Assembly (NCBI RefSeq): GCF_009730915.1
Contig: NC_052475.1
Coordinates: 31,743,016 to 31,807,015 of the forward strand
DNA from: Dioscorea cayenensis subsp. rotundata
Taxonomy: Eukaryota > Streptophyta > Magnoliopsida > Dioscoreales > Dioscoreaceae
Reading direction: 5' to 3'
DNA: 64,000 nucleotides
Positions 1 to 12,872 of this stretch are shown here, piece after piece. Within the stretch, counting starts at the first letter, position 1. Each line of letters opens with the position of its first letter. Both the position numbers and the translations under genes were made by a program. The notes beneath the pieces were generated by a model. That model saw only the letters and a list, made by a program, of their open reading frames with translations. It was not told the DNA's origin and searched no databases.

Positions 1-1270
1 AAGTGATTTTGGTATGAGTGCAAGCTAGGGAACGTAGGAAATTGCTATGACTATAGCTAGGTGGAGTAAAACTTCTGTTATTGACCTTGAGCATTCTTCA
101 TAATAGAGCTAAACCGGTGAAATTTTGGGATTTCTACTCATTGATATAGGATTTGGAAGTATCTAAAATGCATCCCTATGCCACATATAGAGGGGAAATT
201 TACCTGCCATGAACCCATGACTCCTGCCAATGTGTGATGCTAGTGGCTGAGCCTGTATGCCTTTACATCAAATCAGATTTGATATGCTCTTTGTACTGCT
301 GTTTAACTAGTCTTCTATCTCATGATAGGCCTAATTGAGATTTCCCTCTTAAACTGGTTGGTATTTATCCTGCCCTATATTGGGCTGCACTGTCTGCATG
401 TTACTGCTTATATCACAGTTTCCTTGTGCTCATGCGTAAAATCCCTGATAATCTAAATATTCAGTTAATGTAACAATGATTTAAATCAGTTACATATAGT
501 GATTTGAAAGTAACAGGGTTTCCTTGCTTTGGTTCTTTTGCCCAACTAATGCGTTTGTATTTTGTTTGCATTATAAATTACTAATTTTTTAGTGCTCTGT
601 TTTTTCTCTGTTGGTGGTGAGTTCAATCTTCTAAAAAATCAACCATGTTTTTGACTAAAAAGAGCTTAAGTCCAACATACATTCTAAACTAAGGTGGGAA
701 TATGTCATGATTAGGTTCTTTACATACATTTCTAAACCCATTTTTGCCCTTATGCTAAGGCAATATTTCTATAGTAATTTGACAATTTTTTTTAAGTTAT
801 GAAAACATCAGTTTATAAACTGTCATTGACAGTAGGTTAGTGAACATGAAATTGAAGATTTTCATGGAAGCGGATTATATTGTGTTTAGGATGGTTAGTA
901 GGAAGATAAGCAAGGCTTCTCAATACCACCCATCTGATTGAGTTTCTGTAGTGTTTCTTTCTTGCAAATATACTTTTGTTCTGCAGAGGTAAATAGAAGT
1001 TACCAAGGATCAGCTATGAGTTAATAGACCAACAGGAGCTTTATTGATACAATGAATAATAACAGCAATTAATTAACTAGCTTGTAGAAGTTTTTGGCAT
1101 AAACATACTGCTTCCAATTACTATATTATTTTATCTAGTCATGGATGAATGGTGGCCAGAGTTCTGTCACTGTATTCGATTAAAAGTTGCTATTGCATGA
1201 CATTCCATTCTAAAGGTTTAGGAGATGCTACTTAAATTTATATTAAGAAGCCTATTTGTCCTCACTGTGA
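1..1270. other. Intergenic, nothing recognised
   Basis: AT-rich sequence without a long open frame, without recognisable protein similarity and without a clear repeat. It could be intron or flank of a gene that lies outside the left edge; nothing here decides that. Confidence 0.4.
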
Positions 1271-1274
1271 TAAT

Positions 1275-1900
1275 GCTTTTCTTTTGGGGAAAGAGCTCAG
1301 AGAGCTGATATTATTGATAAGAAAAAAAGTTTTACAATGTTTAAGGATTACAAACCCAAAATAAAAGAACAGACAAAATAAAATACAGCTGAAAAAGCAA
1401 AAAAACTAGAAATAAAAACCATTCACAGAGAATGTTTTCATGACCCATCTAGGCAGGTCTCGGCCAGAATGAAAGAGGCAGAGAGAGTGATTGTTGCTAC
1501 TAGAAGAGGCCAGAGCAGAAGCTGGCAAGTTCCAATTGGCTGGGATATCAACAAGAGAAGGATTATCCGCAATTTGAAGGAGATGAGAGATTTCAGATAG
1601 AGCTGGAGCATGTCTCCAAGTAGTAGGGGAGCAGCCATCATGCAAGGCAATGGAAATTGCAGGGTTGCAGTGGAGTATAAATCTGATATGCTTTCTTTAT
1701 TGGGGCCACAATTGGATGTCAGGACCACTTATAGTGAGGAGTTTCACATATCATTGAGGTGCTTCTCCTGAGGATTAGGAACCAAATGCAGTATTCTAAT
1801 TCATCATAGAGATCCAAAGTGATGGGGATTAGGATATAGCATTAAACAAGGCTTTTTTGTGCTTGATCCTAACATCAAGCATGCCAAAGCTACCGTAGTG
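1275..1900 (-). mobile_element. LINE (non-LTR retrotransposon) 3' end fragment
   Basis: On the minus strand a broken reading frame ends at 1406 with the peptide LFHSGRDLPRWVMKTF. My impression is that this resembles the C-terminus of plant LINE ORF2 / RNase H-like proteins. It is preceded by a stretch beginning HDGCSPTTWRHAPAL. The stop is followed by a short trailer containing TTGTAAAAC, a T run, ATCAATAATA and GAGCTCTTTCCCC, a layout typical of plant LINE tails. Upstream frames are interrupted by stops, so this is a 5'-truncated dead copy. The family assignment rests on remembered motif style, not on an alignment. Confidence 0.5.
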
Positions 1901-4020
1901 TTTGAGCTCAGGGCTAATCCTGTGAAGAAGATGCATCCCCTTGGAATGTTGTTATGGTTTGCTCTGTTCTATAAATGGTTTACCTTGGAATGCCATTGGA
2001 GTTATATAAGCAGGTATTGAAACTAGCACAATTCACAAACTGATAAAAGGTGTACTCTATCAAGAAAAGTGCTAGTAGCCCGTTTTGTGCGGTCTTACAC
2101 TGGCACTGCTGCACAAAGCTATAGATAGAGTAAGCGAAATTGGTTTTTCTTCCAACCCAGGGCTAAGTTCTTTGAGCATAGGGTCATAAAATTACACATG
2201 GTGATTGGTGCCCCAATTGTTATAAGGAAATCATGAGAAATTGTTTCACTTCAAAGTTCTGCCTTTTGACAGGTATAAACTAACATCTCATTCATGTGAT
2301 GTATGTAGTGCTTGTAACTTGTTTTGGAGTACCTGCAATAATTGTTCTTCCTTTAGCATGTATCAGCTAACTTGCACTTTTTTTTGTGCATTATTTTTGT
2401 TCTGTCTTTGCTACCTATTTCCCAAGTTGTATTTGTTGGAATTGTTTTAATTCAAGACACTAAAATGTGAATATACAACATATGTTAGGATGCATATCTG
2501 AGTTCTCAGAGCAAAAATTTCTTGATTATGCTAGAAAGTAGTTTCCTCCAACATATGTAATAAAGAAATAATCACCTTTAGAAAACTTCTCTTATTAACA
2601 TCTGTAGAAGAATTTGATTATACGTGATCATAAGATATATGTAGATAGTCATGAAGCTTAAATAAGAACTAAGAAATGTATCAAATTAATCTGCTAACAA
2701 TAATATGCAATCAACTAAACTTCAATAAGGTACTAGCCTGGGTATCTTCTGTGAATAACTAAGACATGCTAACGTTACTAGCATGGGTATCTTCTGTGAA
2801 TAACTACTTACCAGACATGCAGCCTGAAGATTGGACATGAGATGGGTCACTTTGTCAGCCACTGATCTATATAGGAGTAATGCACTGATATGAAAAAATA
2901 TAACTGCTGAACGGTCATTTTCCTGAGTGGCATCTTTGGTGGAAACAGTGAATGGGTATCAACTAATATTTAATTTCTGGTGAGGCTATGAGTTCAGTGG
3001 ACTGATCCGGAGGGGGGACTAAAATTCTTTGACTTTGTAGAATGTTATCAGTTTTTTCGCATTTTATTGTTTTTTGTTTAAATTTCACAATAAAACTGTG
3101 GGTGTGTTTCAATTTTTCTTTCGTTCTTTGAAGAGCATGCTTATTTATCATTTTTCTTTCATTTTCCTTTTTCTTACATTGATTTCACTGAGAAAGTTCT
3201 GATCTGTCTTTTTTTTCTTTTTTGACAAAAAAAGTTCTGATCTGCTTTGCTCAATTGTCATATTCCAGCAGCTGCAGTTGTCCTCTATTTGTGCAACATG
3301 CAGATGGTCCTCATCTGTGCCATCTCTGTCAGCTACTTGGGTAAGCCATACTATCAATTGGCACTGTTTGAATGAGTGAAACATGAGTAAAATAAAGAGA
3401 AAATTGCTTGCATACTGCTGTAGAAGGGGTAATTGTTCGTGTACCCTCATGAGATATATATGTATATGTATATATATACTTATATATCCAAACATTTTTA
3501 TATGCTCTTTATGTTCTTATGGTTAAAAATCAACTTACAAATTTTATAAAAATATACATTTATCGTTGATTTTATTTCTCACTTTTCGAGATGAATGAAA
3601 TGAAAAATGGGAAAATTAGTTTGGTTTTTTTCGATAGAATTCTTTAAGTTGGTTTTTACATAAGTAAGAATGATTAAACAACAGCCCATTTTTGCAAGTG
3701 GTATGCTAGCAAAATAAAATAAAGTAAATCATCGTTTTTCCCCTTTGTTTTTCTGAGAAAAACTCTATGGTGTCTTGTTATTGGTTGCATTTACAAAATA
3801 AAATGGGCAGATAGATGAAAAGGAAATATAACGGCAAAACGTTACCTTTCTTTCTTTGTTTTTCAATTTTTCTTTCAATTTATTGTGTTTATATAAATAT
3901 GAGAAATAACTCCGGTGCTATGCTATGGCAGTGATGATCTTGCATGCCTCTCTTCGGAAGTTGACCCCTACAAAGCAGTCAAACCGGCAAAGACAATCTC
4001 TTACTAGAACTACACGCCTG
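1901..4020. other. Intergenic, one short tandem duplication
   Basis: No gene seen. A ~45-bp unit containing GGGTATCTTCTGTGAATAAC is duplicated in tandem at about 2731-2820. A fragment at 3264-3344 is flanked by splice-like signals (TATTCCAG before, GTAAGCC after), but no frame in it could be tied to a protein. Confidence 0.35.
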
Positions 4021-4027
4021 TCTTCAC

Positions 4028-4660
4028 ATGTTTTTTAACCTCAGTAAGGAGCTCGCCTGCATTTCAAATCAAGCAAAAGAATAAGGTGCCTTAATCAACC
4101 TAATTGTCAACATGATGTGTAAAAATGAAGATCCAAGTTAACAGGTAAACACAATCCATATATTCAAGCCTTGTTCTCTCAGATATGGCAAAGTGGTTTT
4201 CTTCTGCTCATATTATATCAAAGTTTATATAGATCACCATTGCTCTAGGCTTCTTCAACGTAGAGTACAGGAACCCTTTAATTCTGACAATGCTTCCATT
4301 GATGCATACTCTTCCCCTAGTCAGTAAGCACCGAGCAGATGAAAATGCTAAAAGCTCTTACAAAATCAAGGGATTTATCTGCTAGAGTCAATAAGCTATA
4401 ATTATGTTGTTTACCAGAACCACGTATCATTGTCCATCATACGATGTCTTAAATCATAAACAGATTACCCACCTATGTACTGTGGCCGCCAATGATTGTT
4501 TTCCGGTGACAAGATCGAATGGTGAGATTTGGAGCTTGGTGGCTGTTGGTGCCGAGTCGCTGTGTGGATGGCGATGGAGAGTTGGGACCTTGTGGCATCG
4601 ACGGCAGTGAGGAATTGCTAGTAGAGGAAGAACTGGCTGTGTAGAGTTTAGGAGAGTGGT
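4028..4660 (-). other. Possible exon remnants of an unidentified minus-strand gene
   Basis: Read on the minus strand, three blocks look exon-like. One near 4440-4640 is richer in GC than its surroundings. One near 4240-4350 reads RGRVCINGSIVRIKGF. A terminal block at about 4028-4068 follows a good pyrimidine-rich acceptor ending GCAG and reads ELLTEVKKHVKTGV then stop. I do not recognise a protein and could not join the blocks in one frame. They may be a decayed gene or chance. Confidence 0.15.
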
Positions 4661-5748
4661 GAAAATAATGTTGAGTTTTTACTGGATTTCTGTTAGATTA
4701 GCAACTAGTAAAATGAACTACTTATATAAAATAGTTTAAGTAGAAATGAGATTTTTACATTAATCTAAACATGGGATTTGACAAATTATATGTAAAATAT
4801 ATCATATCATATTTACTTGCAGGAAAGTAAACAACCGAAGTTGTATCAATGGATGGGAGAAAAGTTATGTTCCTATTTCTTCCCAAATGCATAGTGAGAT
4901 AGCAGCATTCCATTGTTTATTCTGAGAGTATCTTATTTGCCATTGTTTTTCATGTGGCAACATAGCATTCAAGAAAATACAAGGAAATAAAAAACTTAAA
5001 ATTAAGAACAGTGTTCCTTTCATTTTTCAGGATTTAAGTATTTCTAAATGGCAATCAGTGAGCTTGCATTTTCATTTTTCATTATTGTTGCTGCTGCTGC
5101 TGCTTGACGTATGCATCCAACAAGTTTCATTCTGAACTTCACTTAAATGAAGTTTCCAACATGATAATTGAAAGCATCATTTTGCCCCTAATTTTCTATC
5201 TGTATGAATGCTCTTAGAATGTGAAGTTACACCCACGCCAAGCTTATTTTTTTAAAATTAATCAAAACAAATATAAAAAAAATGAAAAAAAAAAAATGAA
5301 ATCGACCCATACATGCAAGAAAATAAATTTTGAAGTAGATCAAAAAAATTTGTCTGTTTCTAAAGTTACTTGTGGAGTTTTAAATAACACAATAAATACA
5401 TAAAAGTTAATATTTCAATTAGTGTAGATAAAAATTTAAAGATGAGTGATAAAATAAGATTGGATAACTAATGATTGCTTGGTTTATTGGGATCGAGTCA
5501 TTTGCATAAAGTTTTTATTTTGAAAAAGTCTCAAAATCAAAATTTGCACAAGATGAGGGTACAATGTTGTTGAGTTTGTGAGTGCACTCCATATTTGTAT
5601 ATATCTTTGACTTAAAATTTTAAATAGAGTATTTATTGTTTAGTGTTAAATAATAATAATAATAATACTAATAATAAAATGGATACAATTTAAAAAATAT
5701 ATATATAATAAATTACTCATCTAAACCCATATTGTATGTTATGTGTAT
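4661..5748. other. Intergenic, AT-rich
   Basis: No gene or element recognised. A short GCT run lies at about 5088-5105 and AAT/TA-rich simple sequence at about 5650-5710. Confidence 0.4.
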
Positions 5749-8700
5749 AGGTGGGCACGAGCCGTCCGGCAACCCGGCCCAGCTGGTCACTGACCCGGCG
5801 GCCGATTCATTGACCCATAACCGGCCCATACTGTAGACATGCTGGTTATGAGTTGGGGTAAGCCCAACCCGTGACCCGCCGGGTTCAAACCGGGTTGGAC
5901 CCGTCTGGTCAGGGCAAACCCATGAGCTAATCTTATTTTTATTTTTTATTTAAGTGCATGTTGGTCATGGGATCTGAACCTATGACCTTAAACTTAGATA
6001 GCAAAAACTAAACCACTTGAGCTACAATTTGTTTTAAACATTTATTAGAAACAATTATATATATAGATAGATGTAGGATATGGATCAAAATTTTTTACAT
6101 ATATATTTAATTTATAAAAAATTAAGAGACCATATAATAAATTAAAAAATTATATAAATCAATCAGTAAAATATCAAAGTATCAAACAATAAATTTTCAT
6201 AAATATTTTTTCTTTAAAAAATAATTATTTTGTTAATCGTCTTTTGGCTCATAAGCACTAAGTCTCTACACATTCACACTCTTAAATTCTCTTAAATAGG
6301 GGCACTCTTATTTGTCACATATATATTAGATTATTTTATTTTAATTTATAAAATAAAAAAATAAATTTACAAAAAAATGTTTTTGAATTATGTATATCAA
6401 TTTATAAAAAATATATTAGTAAAAAAAGAGTATCTTTGAATAATAGTTAACACCATATTTTTTTGATTAATAACTTTTTTTTAATGACAACATAATGAGC
6501 ACAATAATAACCCTATAGTTAGAGACCAAAGTGAAATCTAGAGCCAACCCTAATTATAATAAATAAATAAGTTGATGATAACCTCAATTTAAAATAAAAA
6601 TACTACTTGATATGTAATTTTTGTTGCACTTGTGGGCTCCTTTTTTTACCCGGCCTTTAATTAGGATTGACCGGTTAAAATATGGATCACAAATCAATTT
6701 TTTTTATTTTTTTTAGACTTCAAGGGATTGTGAGTTTATGACTTCCATAAGAGGCAAGCCTCTAATGTTAATTACCCCAAACTGATGCATGGGAACCTCC
6801 GATTAAGAACGAAGTGTGAATGACAAACATGAGATAAAACAAACCTATTTTGACTTTGTTCTATCCTAACTTCTCGCCGAAGATCATGCTGAGGATGTCT
6901 CCTTTGACTTTGTTGACCTTGATCTTACTTTTCTTGCTTGTGTCTTGAATATCAACTGGATCACAAACTTGACTTCATTTGATTTGGGCTTTTCGAAAAA
7001 CTCCGGCATTTCGCACTTGCGAGCTTTTCGGTCTTGGACTCATGAAGCTCTTTTAATCTTTGACTTTTGATGTCTCAAGATTCCTGAACTCACTTGTCCC
7101 ATTATTTGAGTTTTTTTTTTAAAACCTTGACTCCCCTATGCTTCCGAGTCTTAACTTATGCATCTCTGAGTCATGACCATTCATATGATTCGGTCACTAA
7201 CTTGATTGCTTTAACTTGTTTTTTTTTAAGAATATTTCATGAATTTTTGAACGGTGATCCCCATTTGTCCCAGTAAATCATAAACTTCTTTTTCTAAATT
7301 TTTGGAGTTTGAAGACTCGGTGTCTTACGCTTTATGAAACATTTTTTTTTTCATCATTATTACCTAGGAACTTTTCCTTCACTAATTGAGTTTTTCTTTA
7401 GTCAATTTGAGACAGTTCCTTTCCTCTTTTTTTTAACGTATGAGGTGTGAGCATGGTTCAATAATTTTTTTTCCTTGCTCGAGGAAAGACTCCCATTTGT
7501 TCGTGTGGATCTTTAAAGATTTTTTTTACTTCAGAATTTTTTATTCAAATATTTTCCACTTCATCAAGAGGGGACGCAAGAGTTGATGATCTTCAACATA
7601 TTCTTCATTCACTCAAGAGAGTCTCAAGAGGTAGTGAGGAAACTCTCGAAGAGAGCTCTCTACCACTACATTGGCCTCAACATGAGATTCATAGTCTTCA
7701 TATTTTTTCTTTCACTCAAGAGAGTCTCAAGAGGTAGTGAGGAAACTCTCGAAGAGAGCTCTCTACCACTACATTGGCCTCAACATGAGATTCATAGTCT
7801 TCATATTTTTTTCTTTCACTCAAGAGAGTCTCAAGAGGTAATGAGGAAACTCTCGAAGAGAGCTCTCTACCACTACATTGGCCTCAACATGAGATTCATA
7901 GTCTCCATATTTTTTTCCACTCAAGAGAGTCTCAAGAGGTAGTGAGGAAACTCTCGAAGAGAGCTCTCTACCACTACATTGGCCTCAACATGAGATTCAC
8001 AATCTTCATATTTTTTCCTTCACTCAAGAGAGTCTCAAGAGGTAATGAGGAAACTCTCGAAGAGAGCTCTCTACCACTACATTGGCCTCAACATGAGATT
8101 CATAGTCTTCATATTTTTTTTCTTTCACTCAAGAGAGTCTCAAGAGGTAATGAGGAAACTCTCGAAGAGAGCTCTCTACCACTACATTGGCCTCAACATG
8201 AGTTTGTGGAAGTGGGCCTGCAAATTCGTAATAATATCCTCAACCTTCACTAAAATTTCATTTTTTTTTGTTTTTATTTTTGTTTTATTTTTTATTTTTT
8301 TTTTTTTGCCATCTTTTGTATTTTAACCCCTCTCCCGTGGCATTTTTGCATATTACCCCTTTGAATTCCTAGCATCTAAGGATTTATGCAGCTAGGCCCT
8401 GTAACTTTTCACTTTTTTTTATTTGATCAGATTTGTAAATAAACCCTAAAACTCATATTTTCTCATTTTTTTTGATTTTTTGCAAATAAATCCAAGACTT
8501 CACAGTTTTTTTGCATTTTTGTGCCAATTTTGCAAATAAGTCCAAAAATTTCAACGTTCATATTTTTTTGCAATTTTCAAATAAATCCTCCAATATTTCA
8601 CTTTTCACATCCTCTAAATCCTACTCGTTGTTTTTTTTGTTTGTTTGTTTTTTTTTTTGAAGCATAGCACTAGCATCCTCTAATCATGGTTAATAAACAC

Positions 8701-10713
8701 TATATGACAATGGCCTGGTTATTACATGCAAGATGTGGACCATGTCATATTAATGCATACGTATATATGAACATGACTATCCACTAGAAAATAAACATGG
8801 ATTCATGTGTTTGGGAGTGAAAAAGTGGATAGAGAGAGAGAAATCATATGCTCACATGAACGCATGATACCATGTATGCCATATATATTTTTATATATAT
8901 ATTTTTTAAATATATAAAGAACAATAATCATATAAAAGAAACATGCATGTAAATAGGGAACCTTGATTATATGCAATGATCATATAAAAGGGACATGCAT
9001 GTCATGATCATATAATAGGCATACATGCACGAACAGAAGACATTCAATGCAAAAGAATTTGAGCATGAATATATATATAATTTGATTGTTTAGTATCCGC
9101 CATGCATCCATGCGTCCACGATCATTAATCCCGGATGTTTTTTAAGTATCTTACCTCGCTCTTTCTCCACCGAAGAGTGTTTTTTTAATCTGTCCTCATA
9201 TTATCTCTCCTCTTTCTTCTCTTCCTCCCGGGATCTCTCCTCGTTTTTTTTTACTTGCCTCTTCTCTCTATCCCTTTCTCGTCTTCTGTCTCCCCTTCTC
9301 TTTCTTTTTTCCTCCTTTCTCTTGATTTTTTTCTTTTCGGCTTTTTAGCCTGTTGTTTTTTTTTCATGAAATCCGGGATTTTTTTATTTTTATTTTATTA
9401 TATTCCTCTTTTTTTTATGGATTTTTGAATCACCATTATCCTTTTTCTTTCATGAAATTTTTTTCCGCCGATTATATATATAGATATATATATATATTAA
9501 TCCCCTTTTTTTATCATTATCTTTTTTTCTTGAATAGATATATTTTTTTAACATCGGGATATTTTTTTATCCGAATCATTATTTTTATTATTTTTTTTAT
9601 TATTATATCCTCGTTGTTTTTCCCGGGTTTATTTACTTATTTTTTTAATAAATCCGATTTTTTTACTCATGGATTTAAACACAATCCTTCTCTTCACCAA
9701 CTTTGATAAGGACATTTTAATTTATCCAAATTTAAAAATTGGGAGATTATCCGGATTTATCCTTTTCTTATTAATTTAAAAACTTAGATAACCATAACTA
9801 TTTTTTTTGGGGATAAGTATGGTTTGTTTAAAAAAATATTGGAAGATGATTTTTATCCTTCCTTCTTTTTTCATTTCTCTTTTTTTTATTATTTCTTTTT
9901 TTATAATTATTTTTTTATAAAAAAAAAACAATTACTTTGTATCCAACCATCCTCTGGATAAGGATGGTTATCATTATCTTTTTTTTATATTTAAATTAAG
10001 AAAAGATATTAGGAGATTCTAAAAAAATTATCCCTTCTTTTCATAATTATCTCCCTTTTTTATTCCCATCATAATTGAAATAAAAATCATATTTGGATTA
10101 GAATTCGGATTTTAAAAAAAATCTATATAAACAGCACTTAAAAAGGTGTGCTAATAATTTAATATGATAGATAAACAAATTAATATGTAGCTTTTTTTAT
10201 CTTTTTTAAAATAATTTTGATATGTCTTAAAATTTTTTAAGTTATTATAAATTATTTTAAATTTTTTGTTGTTTGGGATTAAATTTAAAAAATATTTTGT
10301 AACCTTTTTATATTTATTTATGTTTTATACTAAAACAAAATTCGTAGGTCAATTGATTAATATGATTATCTTAAGTGAGAGGTCCTAGGTTTAAACCCCA
10401 TCAATGACACTAACTTTTTGTTATTTAACAACTTTTATCTTAATCTCAATTTTTAGTTAATTTATTTTTTTCTAGAAAATTTTCAGATTTTTTTTCTATT
10501 TTTTCTGAGTTTTCAGAATTTTTTCATATTTTTTTTGTGAATTTTTACAAATTTTTAGTTTTTTTTTTAATTATTTTATCTAGCGGGCCCAACCCGTCGG
10601 GCTGGCCCGACCCGTCGGGTCATCATGGAAACTGGGCTGGTTCCGGGCTCGGCTTCCTGTGACCCAGATTTGTCAGGTCAGAACCGGACTGATTAATCGG
10701 TTCGTGCCCACCT
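5749..10713. mobile_element. Large non-autonomous DNA transposon candidate with inverted ends
   Basis: The left edge reads AGGTGGGCACGAGCCG. The right edge, reverse-complemented, reads AGGTGGGCACGAACCG, so 15 of 16 bases match as a terminal inverted repeat 4.97 kb apart. Just inside both ends are GC-rich arms full of AACCCG/CGGGTT words. Further in (5950-6030 and 10330-10420) is a matching inverted pair: 'ctgaacctatgaccttaaac' on the left against 'tttaaacctaggacctctca' on the right. This is the layout of plant hAT-type elements. No 8-bp target duplication is visible and no transposase frame survives. The interior is T-rich filler plus the 103-bp tandem array. It might instead be two independent smaller copies in opposite orientation. 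Confidence 0.5.
7611..8202 (+). repeat. Six-copy ~103-bp tandem array
   Basis: Units start with ACTCAAGAGAGTCTCAAG at 7611, 7714, 7818, 7919, 8022 and 8127, giving periods of 103, 104, 101, 103 and 105. Copies differ by a few substitutions and by the length of a T run at each unit end. Every unit contains the perfect 12-bp palindrome AGAGAGCTCTCT. The apparent repeated peptides in this stretch change frame from copy to copy with the T-run length, so they are a by-product of the array and not a repeat protein. Confidence 0.92.
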
Positions 10714-11168
10714 CGAGTCAAGTGATAGCGAAGGAAAGAAGAAAGAGTTAATTTTACCTTTGGATCATTTTCTTTCTCATATACCTAAAGAATATTTTTA
10801 CTTTTTTAGTGGTTTTGATTCTTTGAAGAACCTACTCCAGGACCAGGCATTGCATTAATGAGAAATAAATTGGCATGGTGCAAGGAGTCACATGCTTTTG
10901 CTGACAATGTGTCTTTTCATAATTGCTTGTTATTCCCATGTTTTGTGACGGCCCCGCCCCGATGCATGTTTTTTCCATGCAAATTTAAAAAATCAAGCAA
11001 TTTGATTACATATATTTATATAATATCTTCACACGTGGTATGGTTTATCAAGTTCGATCTTTATTCAAAGTGATTAATCATTCAATGGGTGAAATTGAAT
11101 CTTCACTTGGGTTGAATGTTCATGTTTTATTGAGCAAATAAATTCCAACCACAACTTTAGTAGGTGAG

Positions 11169-11195
<27 letters not shown>
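10714..11195. other. Intergenic, ends in a TA microsatellite
   Basis: No gene seen. A (TA)n run occupies about 11168-11195 and directly abuts the next MITE. Confidence 0.4.
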
Positions 11196-11199
<4 letters not shown>

Positions 11200-11459
11200 A
11201 TCCATCATCTAGGGACGTCCCTAGATTTCAAATCTAGTGATGTCCATAGAAAGCTACCTCGGATGAAAAATCGACTCTCTTATCATTACGAAACGATAGA
11301 AACCGCGCTCTACAGATGTTTAGACATGATCGATGAACAAGTAAAAAGGTGTCAGCAGTGTTTATATAATCAATCAACCATCTGGATGATGATCCAACTG
11401 AGCTAGATTAAAAACGTCCCTAGATTTCAAATCTAGGGACTTACCTAGATGATGTATTC

Positions 11460-11461
<2 letters not shown>
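11196..11461. mobile_element. MITE in a TA microsatellite
   Basis: A 266-bp block begins GAGAATCCATCATCTAGG and ends, read in reverse complement, GGGAATACATCATCTAGG. Both ends touch long (TA)n runs, which may represent an original TA target site. Each arm also carries the near-palindrome GTCCCTAGATTTC followed by AAATCTAG. There is no coding capacity. A Mariner/Stowaway-like origin is possible from the TA target, but the family is not established. Confidence 0.65.
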
Positions 11462-11510
<49 letters not shown>

Positions 11511-12500
11511 TTAAGCAATTAACTTTTCACTTGCTTCCAAGTGAGAAAATGAATGATTGATTTTTAAATTAAAAAAAAAAATATTTTTATTCATTAATTT
11601 TTTTTATTTTTTTTTATCTGTCGTGAATAACCGAATTTCACATATCAAAAAAATTGATTATTTCACATAATTTAATAAAAAATTAATTATTTTTTTAAAA
11701 TTGCCTCCACTTTATATCTTTATATTTCTCTCATATTAAATTTCAAAAAAAAATTTGAATAAAATGTATTTAAGCTCTAATTAAGGTGGTATCTCACTGG
11801 TTGGATGGAGACTTGCATAAGATGTGCAAAAAATAAATATAGTTTTTTTTTCTTGGGTGTTTGGTTGTTCTAAGCGAAGGAATGAGATGCGGGCTTCTAT
11901 TTATTAATTAATATTTGCCACCATAATTAATTAATTATAATATTTATTTTTTTAAATGATTTTTTAAAGTTTTAAAATTATGAATATTTTATACATTTTT
12001 TAAAAAAAATATTAACTAAAATTTGTAATTTAAAATTATATATATATATAAAGATAGTGATTTGCCCATTCACCCACCATCCCACGGTTCCCTTCCCACT
12101 CCTCCTAACACTCCAAAAAGCTAATACTAAAGGGAAAATAAAACAGTTTAGCTAAAAAACATCCATCCAAAAAGCTAATACTAAAAATAGAACTAAAATA
12201 TCTCATTATTCTCTAATTTAATTTAACAATTTTTTATATTTTAACTTGCATATAAATATATTTTTTTTTTTAATGCAAAATCTCATCTGTAATGAATATG
12301 ATTAGATATTACTATATATTGAATATAAAATAAATTAATAAAACATTTATCATTTATCTTTTAAAATAAATTATATATATATATATATAAATAAAATTCA
12401 TATGATGTAGACAAGAGGATCTGTGGTACAGCAAGATTTTGTTATTTTTATAGTAAATAAATAATTGATTAAAACAAAAAAAATTAATAAATAAATAAAT
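11462..12500. other. AT-rich flank with TA microsatellite
   Basis: A long (TA)n run fills about 11462-11509. The rest is AT-rich sequence without a gene. The stretch after 12500 is the probable leader of the RING-H2 gene. Confidence 0.4.
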
Positions 12501-12716
12501 GAATACAAAGCACTTTCAAAGCAGTGACTTCTCAACTCCCAAAAAAAGATAGGCCCATCTTCAATCATTTTAGCTACACAACAAGTTCACAGAAACTCAC
12601 TCTCCCAAAACCTTCCTCTTCCATCATCCTCTTCAAGGTACACAAATGCTCTTCCTTTCCTCTTTTTCTTCAGCTAATTTTCTTGTTTTCCATCCATTCA
12701 ATTCATTAATTTCCAC

Positions 12717-12790
12717 TACTGCTGCTGTTGTTGTTGTTGATGATGATGATAATGTTTGTCATGTTGTTTGTTGTTGTTGTTGTTGTTGGT
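12717..12790 (+). repeat. GTT-rich microsatellite in the leader intron
   Basis: TGC/TTG/ATG trinucleotide runs lie inside the probable leader intron of the RING-H2 gene. The antisense poly-Asn/Gln frame here is an artefact of the repeat. Confidence 0.7.
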
Positions 12791-12820
12791 TAGGGTGATA
12801 TATTGGTTACTAGATTTGTG

Positions 12821-12847
12821 ATGAGTTGGATTGGAGGTTTGGAGTAG
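12821..12847 (+). promoter_or_regulatory. Upstream ORF in the RING-H2 leader
   Basis: An eight-codon frame (MSWIGGLE then TAG) ends 25 bases before the main start codon. It lies after a probable leader-intron acceptor (GGTTAG at about 12793), so it would be in the mature mRNA. It could reduce translation of the main frame; that is inference. Confidence 0.4.
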
Positions 12848-12872
12848 CAAGATTGGATTAAAAAGAAAAAAA

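Noticed and set aside
3148-3495. A 115-codon minus-strand frame, and a splice-bounded block on the plus strand
   Set aside because: Both strands look weakly coding, but neither extends into neighbouring exons or a known domain.
7583-8326. Overlapping frames encoding repeated MRKLSKRALYHYIGLNM peptides
   Set aside because: The peptides come from the 103-bp array. The frame changes between copies with T-run length and no start or codon signal is kept.
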